A stretch of 64,000 nucleotides of DNA from Daphnia pulex (GCF_021134715.1 NC_060026.1:930001-994000); one strand, 5' to 3'; counted from the first letter of the stretch, positions 42,068-55,038 are shown. The notes: generated from the sequence alone by a model not told the origin. A program made the numbers and translations.

Positions 42068-42599
42068 TGTGGTTTATCTAATAGAATATACCTCCAACTG
42101 GTAAAGGCAAGTGAGACTGTCAGAGTGAGAACATGAAAACAAAAATTTGTTATCCTATTGCTAGTCGTTGTTATTATTTCAATAGCATTTAAATTAGCGA
42201 AATGTATCACTAACTACTTAACTAGAGCTTCAATCTTTAAAACCGTGTAAGTGCAAAAAGTGTTTGATAGCTGTGACCAACCAACTCCCAATGCGACACT
42301 AGTTGGAATATTTAAACTGTAAATGACGTCGTTTTGAAATGGATAAAACAAAGTAAAAAAAAATAAATAAAAAATTTTGCTGTTAATATTACCATCAACC
42401 GATTTCCATAGCTTCGTGATTGGAGTTGGAGAGTTTCAGCGACAGGACTTTGTCGACTATAGATCAAAGGTTCTTTTTTCCTCTCCTTCTTTTGATGGCT
42501 TTATTTACATCAATAATAAAAAAAAAAGGTTGCGCAGGCGATCAGAACGAGACGATGTTATCGGAGCCCTGCAGCTGCTAATATTATTCGTTGAAATGC

Positions 42600-43600
42600 T
42601 TTCAACGCTTGAAAATTCCAGACGAGAGCAATAAAGCAACTAAAGTTGGAGTCGTTAAACTTTGTTACACTATTCGGATTGTGGCGTTGGGAGTGTCGAA
42701 CGAGAAATAGACGAAACTTATTGAGTAGCCTGAGTCTCTAATTAAACCAAAACTTTGAGTTAAGTAAATGTTTAAATGTTATATACCGAAGCAGAAAATG
42801 ATTTTTACTACAGACTACAGACTAAATAATGCATGTAATAATTTCAACTTTATTTTGGGAAAGAAAATGAACTTTACCGAATTTTGGCAGGAGTTAAAGA
42901 GTCGTGAAGGTTTGCTGATTCGATTGCAAAAAAACGCACTTTGAAACTTAAATTCCAATTTCACTTGTGTAAAGAGCAGCAACGTCTTTTCTGGGTGGGT
43001 GTTGAGTAAACACTGGTGGTTTCAGTTTCTTCTTTCTTTTTTATAAAAGCGCCACATTGAATCTTGGCTCTTTTTCTTATCTGCAACATCCTGCCACAGG
43101 CGCCAGTCATAAAATTCTCTCCGCGCTTCTACCATAGAAACTGCAAAAATGCGGGTAAACAACTGTGGCCTTGACGTTTAGTTATAAAAACCCTACGTCT
43201 ATTTATAAAACTGGGGACTGGACGATCCATGAAGGTAGAAGAAGAATCTATGTTTGGGTCGGGCGAATGTACTGGCGTACAACAGTTTAATAGTTCTTTT
43301 TTTTCTGTTTGTTTTTTCCCTTTTGAACGCGACTGTTTCTTATAGAACGAATGTCCATGGTCAATGTACAATTCCAATCGTATTCGTCAACAGATTCACT
43401 TAACATATCTCTTAGAGAAATTTACTATGCAAAAATAAATAACAAAAAATCTAAATTTGAATTGTCGAATAATCGATTATACAAGCCACGATTTAGAAAT
43501 CCTGTCTGCTGCTTGAAATGGCTTGTCTAGCTTATATCAACTTTTGTTGGACGAGTCGTTTCTCTTTTAAGGTGACTTAAAAGGGTATCCTTAAAAGGGT
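42600..43600. repeat. Tandem duplication 5' of the large gene, unit 1
   Basis: Collinear with 43615-44830: TTCCAGACGAGAGCAA, AGAAATAGACGA.ACTTATTG, TTTTGGGAAAGAAAAT.AACTT, AGCAGCAACGTCTTTTCTGGG.GGGTGTTGAG, TGGCTCTTTTTCTTAT, ATGAAGGTAGAAGAA, TTATAGAAC.AATGTCCA.GGTCAAT, AATAATCGATTATA. No open reading frame is conserved, so this is duplicated non-coding sequence in the likely promoter-distal region of the gene starting at 42067. Confidence 0.7.
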
Positions 43601-43614
43601 ATTTTCTTATTCTT

Positions 43615-44830
43615 GAATATTCCAGACGAGAGCAACATAGCAAGAAGTGGGCGCCGTTCAACTCAACTCGGTTAGACTAGTCTGGCTAGTGGCCTTGGGA
43701 GTGGGCAACAAGAAATAGACGAGACTTATTGCATAACCAAAGTCCCTAACAAAACTTAACCTTTAAGTGAAGTAAATGTTTGAATGTTACCGCAAGAAGC
43801 AGGGAAATGATTTTACTAGAATAGAATAGCGAAATAAATCATGTAGTAATAGTTTCACCTTCATTTTGGGAAAGAAAATTAACTTGAAAGATTTCACTTA
43901 CCAAATTTGGGCAGGGGTTAAATTGTCTTGACGGTTTGCTGATTTAATTGCAAAACAGACGCACTTTGAAACTTGAATTCCAATTTCGCTTGTGTTATGA
44001 GCAGCAACGTCTTTTCTGGGCGGGTGTTGAGCAAACACTGGTACTGGTTTCAGTTTCAGACATCGCCTTTTTAGCGCTACATTGAATTTTGGCTCTTTTT
44101 CTTATCCGCGACATCCTGCCGCAGGCCATAGCGATAATAATGATAATATAAATATCGAACGCTCTCCGAACTTCTCTACAATAAAAAACTGCTAAAATGC
44201 GTGAATACGCGTGAAAACCGGTGTAAACTGCTGTGATCTAGACGTTTCTTTCTAAAAATTCAGCGTTTATTAAACTATTAATAAACTAGGGACTAAAGTC
44301 AGACGATTCATGAAGGTAGAAGAAAAATATATGTCTGAGTTGGGCGCTCATGTACTGGCCTACAAACACGAAACAGTTCAATAATTAGGGAGCCCTTGTC
44401 AAAGGAAACAAACCTTTTTTAAAAAGAGAAAGTTATTGACAGTCAGCTTTGGTTTTGGATGGTGAGCGAACCGCGAGATGGTGCGGTTCACGTTAATTGA
44501 ATATATGAATCTATACGTTTTTTTTTTCTGTTCACCCCCCCCCCCCATGTTTTACACGATTGCTTCTTATAGAACCAATGTCCAAGGTCAATAAATAATT
44601 CCAATCGAATTTGACAATAGATTCACTTACACATCTCTTTGAGAAATTTATTACGCAAGAAAAAATAACAAATGAATTCTCGAATAATCGATTATATGAG
44701 CCTCGATTTAGAAATCCTGTGTGCTGTTTGAAATTGCTTGTCTATAGCTTATATCAACTTTGGTTGGAAGAGTCGTTTTTCTTTGAAGGGTACTTCGTTG
44801 TTCGACTATACCTTTCCCTCGCATGATGAT
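43615..44830. repeat. Tandem duplication 5' of the large gene, unit 2
   Basis: Second unit of the duplication. It is about 200 bp longer because of an insertion around 44370-44540 that includes a C13 run near 44536-44548. It keeps the GGTTTCAGTTTC and AATAATCGATTATA motifs of unit 1. Confidence 0.7.
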
Positions 44831-44929
44831 AAATAGGAAATTCTAATTCTAAAGATTCACCGACAATATGCATTTGAAGACAAACTTATCTCAATAGTCA
44901 TCTCAATAGATTCAAATAGTGGGATATAT

Positions 44930-45400
44930 CGCGCGCACGCATTTCTGTTGCTTTTGTTGTCTGTGCTGGATTTTGTGCCGTCAGTCACGATAAAATTGAT
45001 AAATTACTTTTTTAATATGGTAAAATAATAGCTCCAACCCTGAAGTTCATAAATCGCTGTATGCGTAAATATTACATTTTCCTACTGAAACCTCGCAATT
45101 AAATTACCATTTCCACTAGCCATTGAGAAAATCTTGAAGGCATCCAGTGGCGTTGATATTTACGTATCAATTCACAATGGAATTGAGGTTTGCATATATG
45201 GAAGTAGCTGGATAACTCCATTTGGGATTCCCTTATTTTTTTTTTCGTTCTCTTGTTATCTATGTTATACGCTTGCAGGTATCGATACCGCCATAATTTC
45301 ATGTTGGTTATTTCATACTGGAAAATAAAATTTTCCAGTTTCCTTCCTTCTCTCAGTTTGAATTTGTAACCGGCTAATAAGACAAAAACGCGTCAACAGT
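44930..45400 (-). pseudogene. NACHT-family N-terminal fragment (decayed)
   Basis: The minus strand reads MKLWRYRYLQAYNIDNKRTK against the intact KHWRYRYVQAKHKENEGEK, preceded by sequence matching ENFIFQYE (intact LEDLIFRYE). The key lysine of QAK is lost (QAY). 44930-44995 matches the leader of the pseudogene at 19.45 kb (TGCTGGATTTTGTG.CGTCAG). Frame breaks separate the pieces. Confidence 0.6.
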
Positions 45401-46105
45401 TTCTATCGGATCAGAACTTTTGATCAACAAACAGTTTTCCTTTTCATATTAGTCAATGTTGTGACGTTATATAGCTAAGTATACTGTAGTATAGTATAAG
45501 TAAGCATATACATCGTGGATACCATTGACGTGATATTTTTTAATGTGGTGTGTGACTTTGTTGAGCAAAGACCCATTACTAACAGAGAGGTAAAGCACAC
45601 GAAAACTCATTTTCGTTTGGTGCTATCTATAGCTCAAAAGGAAAGCGAGCCTGCTGCCCCAATAAGGCGTCACTTGATTTCGTAACACCGGTCAGCCAAA
45701 AAAAAATGGCGGGAAAAATACCGAGACGGCCAACGTGAGCGTGATTATATGAAGAGGACTATACTATGAATAGACTTAAAAAATTTTCAAGGGATTTCCA
45801 ACTACAGTGCATTATACAAATGAGAGAGAGTTAAAAACGATATAGTAGTAATGATGGGGAAATAGAATTTCACACTCTCAAAATACATGTCCCAGACCAT
45901 TGGAATTTTGTCTTGGCCAAAGTCATAGTTGGGGTATTAAAGATTAAACTTTAAAAGGGTTATTTTGTTCTAACCTTGATGATTAATCCGTCGTGTTTTC
46001 TCGAAACTGAATCTATGTAGAATCCTAATTGAAATCTTCAAAGTCTTGCCAACTGCACGTCGAATTTGTTTCACTTTTCAACTGGTTAATGATCAGGCAA
46101 TGACG
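45400..46105. other. No gene seen
   Basis: AT-rich, with a short TATAGTATAGTAT-type simple repeat near 45480-45500. Part of 45960-46080 matches 19735-19885 (TAACCTTGA...AATCCGTC.TGTTTTCTCAACTGAAT), i.e. the 5' region of the NACHT-family pseudogene there. Confidence 0.4.
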
Positions 46106-46109
46106 GTTT

Positions 46110-46605
46110 TTTTTCTTTCACGCACGTGAACGCAACTGAACGCCATCTACTGCCTAAACTTTCGTTAATGTACCGTGGTACTAAAAGTTGAATGCAGGCG
46201 GCGCAGTGATCACGTTATTCATTTTTTTTAAATACTTTGCCTTTGGCTTTGGGTTTTGCTTAAACGATCACGAAACGTAGCGTGAGTCTTCAATCATTCC
46301 TGTGATCCGACATGGGCTGCTGTCCTCTAGCGTGATGTGCAAGCGCATAAACAGCGTAATTAATTTACGCACTGAAATCCCAAATCCAACTTTTAAATTT
46401 TTTCCTATTTTGATTTGAATTATTTAGCAGTTAAATTCCTCGTGAACCGTTCAACCGAATTCGATTCAAACAAAACTTGCAGTTGACCGAATTTCGCGTC
46501 GACTTATACCAACATTCTTCCTCGTACAATTCCGCGTTACCAATCGCAACAGGTTTATTCCGGTTTATTCAACAAAACGTTATATAATTAGTCTAGTATG
46601 TAGAC
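46110..46605 (+). repeat. NACHT-family upstream element, copy 6
   Basis: Well-preserved full-length copy: GTGAACGCAACTGAACGCCATCTACTGCC, GTACTAAAAGTTGAATGCAGGCGGCGCAGTGATCACG, ACGATCACGAAACGTAGCGTGAGTCTTCAATCATTCCTGTGATCCGACATGGGCTG, GCATAAACAGCGTAATTAATTTACGCACTGAAAT, CGTGAACCGTTCAACCGAATTCGATTCAAA and ATTCTTCCTCGTACAATTCCGCG. It lies 5' of the decayed fragment at 44.9-45.4 kb. Confidence 0.65.
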
Positions 46606-46609
46606 ACTG

Positions 46610-49600
46610 CGTTCGTTTGGCAAACGCAACATGCAGAATAACAAGAAGATCGCCAGGCTGATATCCAAAGGTTGATAGCCGGTCATTATTAATCGCTCAA
46701 CCCAGTTATCTGCACGTCCAAAGAACCGTATATTTAACCAGAAAACAAACTTGTTTGAACGCTTCATGCGAAAAAATAACTGCAGCTTTTAAAATTTTCA
46801 AAAAAAAACAAGATGAAGCTGAGAGAGGTCAGAAGATTTATCTCAAAAGTTCATCTCTTCTTAACGGTCGTGTTTTCTTTTTAAGTTTTTTTGTTTTTTA
46901 AAAAGAAATCACGGAGCCGTGACTCTCCATCAGTCTCTGCACGTAGTGAAATATTATATAAGTACGTGCTGTCGGTGAAAGCGAGTGAATAAATTTAAAC
47001 AAAAAAAAAATCATATGGGAAATGAAACCCAACTTTTTTTATAATATCTGTCGTGTCTCACGATTTTTTAAAATAACACGCGGGAAAGAAAAAAAATAAC
47101 CCGCACTGTACGTACACCACCGGTGTATACCTTATTTCAATTACCTGTCGAAATGTTTTTGAAAACGAGCGCGGCAAATTCAAAATTTGATAGTATAATA
47201 CATAAATCTTGTCGGCGTGCACAGCTCCCGTCAAGTCAAGTCGAGTAAAAAAAAAAGAGAAACTGAGCTGTGAATAAATTGCAAATGATTCTCTTGGAAA
47301 TATAAGAAGAGGTGACGAGGTTAATGAATCATAACCGAGCGGAAATTGCCAACCCCAAGAGAAAGAAAAGACGAGTGCCACGACAAAAACACGTCACGCT
47401 CACGAATCTTTCAAAAAAGGAATTTTCTCTCTCTCTCCCTCCCTCCCCCCTTAGAGAGATAAGCCATTTATCCTTAGATGACGCCACAAGAGCAATAGAA
47501 ACTGTTACAAGCAATTGAACATTCAGCGCTTTATTTTCTTCTTTAGAGAGAAAGAAATCCCATCGAATTTTGGTTAAATAAAAAGAACCGGGAACGAACT
47601 CTACACCGCAATCTCAACGACCGTATCCTCCCAGCTGTTGGCTCCCGCTAATGACACCCTAATCATCAACAATAACGTAGCCTATACTATATACACCTTC
47701 TACCAAGTTCTGTTTAAGTCATTAGAGCTCAGAGATAACCCCATTGTCTATTATTCATCACCACCGTGTAATCAGGGCACTGTGTTACATCTGCAGGTGA
47801 TTCTCTTGTTTCTCTTGTAACACCTGGAAAAAAAAAAAAAAAAACTGTGAATCAAATTGTCAACTTTCTGGTTTAATTCTTTTTATTTATTTATTTTTTA
47901 TTTTTAAAAGAAAATCAAGTCGTTCCAGAATTCCAGGTATTTTTTCACGGAGGAGGTGGGGCTGGCGGCAATGTACAGAGAATTTGTTATCAGCAACTTT
48001 CTATCGAGATCGATGTACACGTTGAAGAAAGAAGAAATAATCAAATTATTCGAGAAGATGATTTTCTCCAAGACTGATGGCGTCCGGCGTTCCGCTTCAC
48101 GAGGTGAAAGTTAATTCGTCTCCCCTTATTGCGTAATCATAATCAAATGATGTTCTTTTTTTTCTTTTTGTTCTCTTTTCCCTTTTTCTTTCATCGTGAT
48201 TCGCATACTGACCGGTCGACTAGTCATCATCAAACCAGCTGGTTTTACTTTCAATCAAGAAAAAGCGGATGATGATCACGTCCGATTCTTCTTATTTTTA
48301 GAAAATTTAAAAAAAAACTACACGAGAAAGTCTTTTTGATAAGAAAATTCACGAAATTCTTTTTCTTTCTCCTTGTGTATGCAAATCACTCAACCCCTTT
48401 TTTTATTTGCATCAAACTTTTTTTTATTTAAACAACTAAACAGAGCGTCAAGTTCCACGTGGTGTGACGAACAATAACAGCCGTAAGAAGGTGAGAGACT
48501 CTCGAGTGTCACTGATATTTACACACACACGCCAAAGTGTTTTTTGGTTGTTGAAATGCTCTGCACGCGTGTAAATATAAGTTTGAAAAAAAAAGAGAGA
48601 GCTATGACCTGAACGCTCATCCATGGTGAGAGAACAATGGCCTTGGCATCATCAGCTGTTTTCCCTTTTTCGGTACAAGTTTAGTTAGTACATATCTATT
48701 TGGTTCGTCTGTTCGTCCCGATTGAGAGTCTAACGTGAAAAACCAGTCGAGGGCGTTGCAGAAAATAGGGGCGGGTCCCTATTTGATTATTAGACATACT
48801 CTTTTCCACGTATTATTTCCAACGAAAGAATAAACGCACGTGCTGGCTGCTGCTGCTAGCCGATCGCCTCGAGAGATCTTATCCCGGCCACCATTTTGTT
48901 TCTGGCTCCGCAGGGGAGAGGAGGAAGAAAACGATCGGCCCTAAGAATTTTCTCAGTCGCCGTTGATCTGATCAACCGATCGGTTGTGTACGTTCGTCAT
49001 TCTCCCATTACAAATTTTTTGGTTTTTTGAAGGTAGTGGTGGTGAGTGAGTCATCGACGTGTGACGTCACTTTTTCGCGATCGAGAGTTTATTTTCGCCG
49101 AAAAAATGAAAGTCAAGAACCAAGTGAATTATTAGTTTCGGTGTGGTTTTGTCAACAAGTGAATTTCGTATACTTTCACTGGTGTGTGTTATTAGCATCA
49201 CCGGGGGTTTTTCTTCTTCTCCTGTGAGCAAATCGGTTAAAAGGAAAACGTTGTTTCCAGGTGTCGATTTTTCGTGAAAAGTATACGAGTGTCGCCATTG
49301 AATTCGACCGAGTGGAAAACTGTTGAAATCATTTCAAACAAAACCGGTTTTTTTATAAAACTTCCTTTTTTGGAAAAATTCGTCTGCCAGATATAATAAT
49401 AAATTATTATGTCGACTGGAACAAAGTTGACAATCATGTAGACGTCGTTGGCCTTTTTTCTTTTGTGTTTGTGTGTGTCGGACGCCCGGATGTCTGAACC
49501 GCATGGCGTTTGACACGTCTTGTTGCCTCCGACAATGGATGCCCTTTCCGCTGGATGGAGAAACCGTTAGGCATTTAGAGAGGTCCAACAAGCCATGCAA

Positions 49601-50029
49601 ACAGGTGAAAGGTCGCCGTCTCTTGTGTACATATCTATAGCCTCTGGAGGACCCTAACACTTGGTGTAAAGGTTACCAACAACGTCATTCGGCTACCAGT
49701 TCCCGGTCTAGTCGCAACGTTCGTTTGTTTTTTGTGTGTGTGGTGTCCATTCCCTCCGTCACGACTCGGCTGACATCTCAAGAACACACACAGCTGGCGT
49801 CATCCTGGATTGTTGTGTAATAAAGAAAAAGATGCGCCCAGTAGCTTTAATTTGATAGCGGCCTTGAAAGTCACCGCGTTCGTGCCGGTTAGATTGCCAG
49901 TGGACAACAATCGAAGGTCTTACCGATACTGTCCAGCAACCCGCGGATACATTGACTTTGAATAAATCAAACAGTCGCCCCCAATAGAAGCAGAAGAAGA
50001 AGAAGAAGGAAATTGTTTGGTTCGTGTGG
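46610..50029. other. Intergenic region before the CDR2-like gene
   Basis: No supported gene. Low-complexity tracts: A run near 47829-47844, CT-rich 47427-47452, ATTT-rich 47880-47905. 48840-49440 is less A/T-rich and may hold upstream promoter and 5' UTR sequence of the CDR2-like gene. Short open frames here show no recognisable domain. Confidence 0.4.
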
Positions 50030-50156
50030 ATGGCGTTCAATTTAGCCGAAACGAGTGCCACTTTGACCGCCGCCGTCAGTGTAGCCGAGAGCAAACAAAC
50101 CGGACTGAGCCATGAAGAATTCCTAAACGAGTGGAACTGGTGTTGGATTGCTCAGG
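50030..50156 (+). CDS. Candidate alternative first coding exon of the CDR2-like gene
   Basis: ATGGCGTTCAATTTAGCC opens a 42-codon frame ending LNEWNWCWIAQ, with a GGGTAAAA donor after one base of the next codon. That phase (1) is the same as that of the exon at 51114..51261, and both would join to the 51360 exon giving Q-DVEAAAELG. This implies two promoters with different N-termini. The predicted exon has ordinary codon use and no repeat similarity, but transcription is not proven. Confidence 0.5.
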
Positions 50157-50908
50157 GTAAAAATATTTTGTTTATCTCAACTCTCAATCTTTTCTTCTTC
50201 TTTTATTATTATTTTTATTATTTTTATTATTTTGACTCGGAAATGACCGACTTCCGTTCACGGTGAGACACGCCCGACATCAACTCCATTTATTTTTAAG
50301 TTTTATTTTTATTTAAAAATAAGAACTAAATAAAGAATTGGGTTGTATTTATTTATTTAAGACGGTGGGGGGAAGAAACGATCAGTCAATCGTGACGTGA
50401 AAGAAAAAAAATCCCCCGAACGAGATAACAAAACTTTCACTGCAACCTGAATTCTTTTTTCAACGTTCAAACTTTTTCATTTGGAATATCACAGTCACGA
50501 TTCTTTTTTTCTTTATAAGATTGAAAAACCCTGTAATGCGTAAAATCAGCAAAAGCGTTTAAAATGGGCGGGACTTATGAATCTGGATGAGTAAATTATA
50601 AATTTTTTTGACTTCACGCGGGACCACCATCAAAGTTGTTTTTCTGTCGCCACTTGGGAACCGAAATAAAATTTAAAACAAAAAAGGCTTGGGAAAACTG
50701 TCGAGTGGCGCCACCGCTGCGACCATTTCGAACGAACGAAAAAAAGAAACAGCACCGGCAACAGAAACAACAAACTCCCGAGAGCTCTGCTCGTTCAGTA
50801 GAGAGAAAACTCGGTCGGAACTCGGTTGAGAGCGGATCCACCAGTTGTGGCATTGACTTGACGTCACTGCGTGCGGCCGGCCGTGCTCTGTGTGTGTGTG
50901 TGTACACG

Positions 50909-50913
50909 TCAGT
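50909..50913 (+). promoter_or_regulatory. Possible initiator (TCAGT)
   Basis: TCAGT matches the arthropod initiator and lies about 200 nt before the ATG at 51114, after a (TG)n tract. No good DPE is seen at +28. Weak evidence. Confidence 0.25.
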
Positions 50914-51113
50914 TAATAAAATTAAGTCACTCTCGGCTTAACTCGTTGATTGTTTTGCGTGTTTTCTATATCTCCCCTACAACCATTTTCGTGAAGTTTT
51001 TATTTTATTTTATCCCGAAAAAAGTGACTGGTGATTTGGTCGATTTTCAGTGCGTGTCCGTTTTTGAGTTGAATTTCGAGAGAGAGAAAGATCCGGTTTG
51101 TTAACGTTTTTCA

Positions 51114-54100
51114 ATGTCGCGGGATGAGGTGAACAAATCGACCGCCAATCAGCAACAACAACCCAATCATTTACCTAATCGTTTGTATTACGATTCCGGA
51201 CAGAATTCGATGGAGTACTGGGATTATTCGGTTGAAATCGAATGTCTCAAAGGCCCTCAAGGTTTTTCAATTACTCCCCCCGCATTCGTTGTTATTTCAT
51301 TAGATTGATTTGACGTTGATTTGTTAATCATTTAAAATTGTTTTTTGAAATAAAAACAGATGTGGAAGCGGCAGCGGAACTTGGACGGACGCTACTGGAG
51401 CGCAACCGCGAACTGGAATCGACTGTCCGTCAGCAACAGGCCGTCATCGACGACCAAACGCAAGAAATGGAGGTAATGAAAATTAAACATATGTAACATC
51501 ACGAGAATTAAGAAAAATATTTCTAGACGCCATTAACCGTTGCGCCCCTTTCGCGTTTCCCGCGCGCCCTTCCGCTTTTCCAAGTTTGTTCCGTTTGTTT
51601 TTTGTTCAGCCGGGAGGTCGCCATTTTTTTTAAAAAGAAATTTTTATTCTCGTAAAAAAGTTAACGAAATTCTTTTTTACAAAATTTACGACGGCCGCGC
51701 CAAACAAAAATATCTTCAAAGTTGGTCATAAAAATGTTTTAACGTAAGTCCCGCGCCAAAATATATATTCAAATAAATAGACCAGAGCAAAACGACTCGG
51801 CAGGAAACGGCCCATCAACATTTTTAAAAAGGCGAGGGAAATAATTCTGATAACATCAGTCACGTGACGACGGAAGTTGTCGTCGCCATCTCGGGAAAAA
51901 CTAAAAAAAGAAAATCGTGAATTTTCGTGTATTAGATCATCCGGTGCAGTGTGATAAATGATGCAGAAAAACGGGGGGGAAACGTTGTTGGTGGGATTGT
52001 ACAAGTTGGTGGTCAAAAAATAGAAGAAGAGACAAATCGTGGGTGAAAAAAAAGATAAAAATCCTTTTTCTTTTTCTTTGGCAGTTCGACGTAACGGAAC
52101 AAACCAGCCGCTCTTCTGTATAGCACACACCACCCCGTTAGAATAATGAAAGAGTCTTTATAATACCCCCCCCAAAAAAAGGGCTGAAAATAACATAACA
52201 TAAGGAACCGTCACCTTTTTTCCCGGTCCGCTTGGTCGCTGGAATGTTGTTGTTATTTTTAATAGCCCAGAGAGTCATAACTTCCCAAGAATTTCCCCTT
52301 ATTCTTTCCCTATGATGGACGTCAATCTGTCGATCAACAAAGTGTCAAATTTGTGACTGTAGGCCACCCTGCCTGCGGCTGAATGACATAATCAATGCAA
52401 CCAACCACAAATAACAAACAAACCCCAAAACAGCCAAGCTGAAAATGAATGAATCAACTCTATTTTCTTTTGTATTAAATTTTGTTTTAAATTTTATCTT
52501 TTTGTTTTTCGTCACTATAGTATTTGAGCAAGCAGAACCGTTTGCTACGCCAGGCCACCGAATCCCGATTGAGACTGTGCGAGCAGCTGGAAGCCTCGGT
52601 CGCCGAGTGCGAACGGGCCAAACTGCGATTGCGTCACCAAATCGAAGCGGAACGACAGCGTCACATCACGTAAATATATTTTACCCGCCAATTCAATTTC
52701 CCCGCCATTTTATTAGACAATGTGATTATGTAAAAAAATGTTATCTGGGCCTAGAAATCGTCCGTAATGAAAAAATCCCGTTGACCGAGAAAAAGAAAAA
52801 CAAATTTATTTAAAAAAAAATGGGAGTGTGAGATAATTCCGTTACGGTTGGCAACTTATCGGGGCCTCGTGTCAACGGTCTCCCACACACAGCAACAACA
52901 CGCTCGAAATTATTATAATCCCGACGGCGACATAGTGAGAAACACGCACAACCGTCTCGTCAAAATAAAAAAATCCCGCAATTTTTCTTTTCAAATTTGA
53001 ATTCCAACGGTGGGAAGGTCACCCGAGTTCACGTTTCATTCAAAAATGATTTCAATTATTTCAAAAAAAAACTCCTCCCGAAATGGTTAAGACGTCGGCT
53101 TCTCTCTTTTGTAAAAAAAAGTTGTGATTGATTGAAACACGCCAAGGTTAAAAGACCGGTTAACAGTTATTTAGAAGTGTATAAAGTCATCACAGAATTT
53201 CTGTTTTTCGGTCGGGAAACTTTTTTTTTTAGTCCCGCAACGTTTTTACGAGCTTCTTATATGGTTCGATTTTTGTCCCAAGGTCGAAACATGTCGCCTG
53301 CTGACTGGTAGAATATAATTCTTTTTCGCCGAAATAATAACATCACAACTTTTATTTGAAAAGACGAACGACCAGCGCAGCGTGAAAGAAAAAGCGGTCG
53401 CCGAACTGACCGCATTTCTCTCTCGTTGTAGATTAGAACATTTTGAAATCTACTTGAACCAAAAATTTTGTTTTGCAGTTCTTTTTGGTTTTATTTTACT
53501 GTGTCAAGATCGTTCCTTAAGAGACTCTGTTGCACCACTTTCACGAAACCATCCCGAGCGTGATGTTATACTCGCCCCGCGTGTGTATGTACAATCGAAA
53601 GAGAGAGAGACCAATGTTCTTTTGTTTGTTATGTTCTAATACCTTCAAGACGCCGGCCCGAAATTGTGGAAAAATAATTTGCGGTTGGCCGCATCTTTGG
53701 TTTGTGCCGGATCTGGAATAAAAACAAAACAAAAGAACTATTTGGAATTATAGTTGGGCGACATGTCCGACGATTGTATGTCAATTCTTTATTTGGTGGG
53801 GTTTGAGAAATTTGTCGTTACAGTAACACAGAAAAAAATTCCAACCATTTTTATTCCCAAGTTGTTGTATTGATGATTGCGGTACACGGTCGATTGTCTT
53901 ATTCCGCAGTCGTGCGGATTAGAAGGAGCTAACAAAATTTTTAAATTTCAGTTCCGGTTATTCTCGTCGTTTACTACCCCCTGCTGTTGTTTAATCCGAT
54001 CAATCAGCTCCGCTTTTTATTATTATTAAAAACAAAATGAAAATTTTAGAAATCACGAAAAAATGAGTGGTGAGAAATTTCGATGGTCATTGGAGAAATC

Positions 54101-55038
54101 GATTATAAACCGAAAAATTTGTTTGTTCTTCTTCTGAAATCAGGTTGAAGACCAACATGGAGGCGGCGGAGGAACGGGGCGACGAGTTGCAGCGGCTGCT
54201 GGATGCGTCAAGGGCCGCTGAATCTCAATCGCGGTGCCAACTTCGATTGTTGCAGCAGCAGAGACACCAGCAGCAGCAAATGCTTTTGATGCAGGAAGAA
54301 GAAGAAGAGTCTCATCCGCTGGAAGAGTTTACCGCCGTAATGGGATCCTCATCCGTCCACCAGGAGCATCAACTTCAAGCTTCTTATTGCACCAGCAGCA
54401 GTGCCGCCAGCGGTAATAATAGCCGCCGGATACAAATGGAGGACACGATGACCGTCTGCCGGTTGGTGGACGACCTGGCGGAAGTGGAAGAACGACTCCA
54501 TTTGATGGAAACGGACTGGATGGAGGAGAAACGGAAGCGGATGCAACTGGAAACTGAAGTGATGGCATTGCAACAGGAGAACCAACGACTTCACGAACAC
54601 TCTGCCAGTGGCAACAACAGCAGTCACAGTAGCAGCAGCGCATCCATCGGATGCGATCCGACGTCCCTTTCACCGGCTCCGGCCAGTCTGTCGCTCAGCG
54701 AAGAACTGCTCATCTCGTCGACCAACGATTTCAGTTCGGCTCAGTGGCGAGATGCCTGGGACAATAGCGGACCCATTTCGCTCATCGGATCCGGAATTAT
54801 CGCCAATAAACTTTGCAACAACGAGGACGAAGAACTCTGTTCGGATTCTTCGTCTTCCGGATTCTCGGAAGAAAATCAGCGATCGTCTGTCGCCAAAGCC
54901 ACTCAAACCGACCTGTCCGATCTCCCGACAATTTGCAAAACAATTGCAACAACAACAACAACAACATCGTCCAGCGATTGGGCGGATGTCAGGAGTCTCT
55001 TCCGCGAAATTTTTGCCGTCATCCAGCAAAACATTTGA
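51114..55038 (+). CDS. CDR2 / centrocortin-like coiled-coil protein
   Basis: Exons 51114..51261, 51360..51472, 52521..52669 and 54144..55038 join in phase to 434 residues. The conserved core DVEAAAELGRTLLERNRELE, followed by DDQTQEMEYLSKQNRLLRQ and LCEQLEASVAECERAKLRL, matches the CDR2/CDR2L family (AAELGKTLLDRNTELE in vertebrates). The fly relative is centrocortin, a centrosome-associated coiled-coil protein. Residues about 50-190 are a long coiled coil with Gln-rich stretches. The C-terminal half is Ser-rich and low in structure, ending ADVRSLFREIFAVIQQNI. An acidic WDYSVEIE segment precedes the core, as in the family. The last intron is 1.47 kb. An alternative first exon is proposed at 50030. 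Function in this species is inferred from family only. Confidence 0.85.

Noticed and set aside
46110..46605. Considered whether the upstream element is itself a transposon
   Set aside because: I see no terminal inverted repeats, target-site duplications or coding capacity, and its place 5' of NACHT-family pieces is better explained by co-duplication.
47312..47518. 68-codon basic peptide with a KRKKRRVPRQKH run
   Set aside because: Looks like a nuclear localisation signal but ends in low-complexity CTCTCTCC sequence; no homology, start context or splice partners.
48800..49440. Searched for a protein-coding gene in the less A/T-rich stretch
   Set aside because: Frames are short and overlap on both strands; best explained as promoter/5' UTR sequence.
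50614..50941. Open frames of about 100 codons on both strands before the CDR2-like start
   Set aside because: Overlapping frames in promoter/5' UTR sequence next to a (TG)n tract; no conserved domain.
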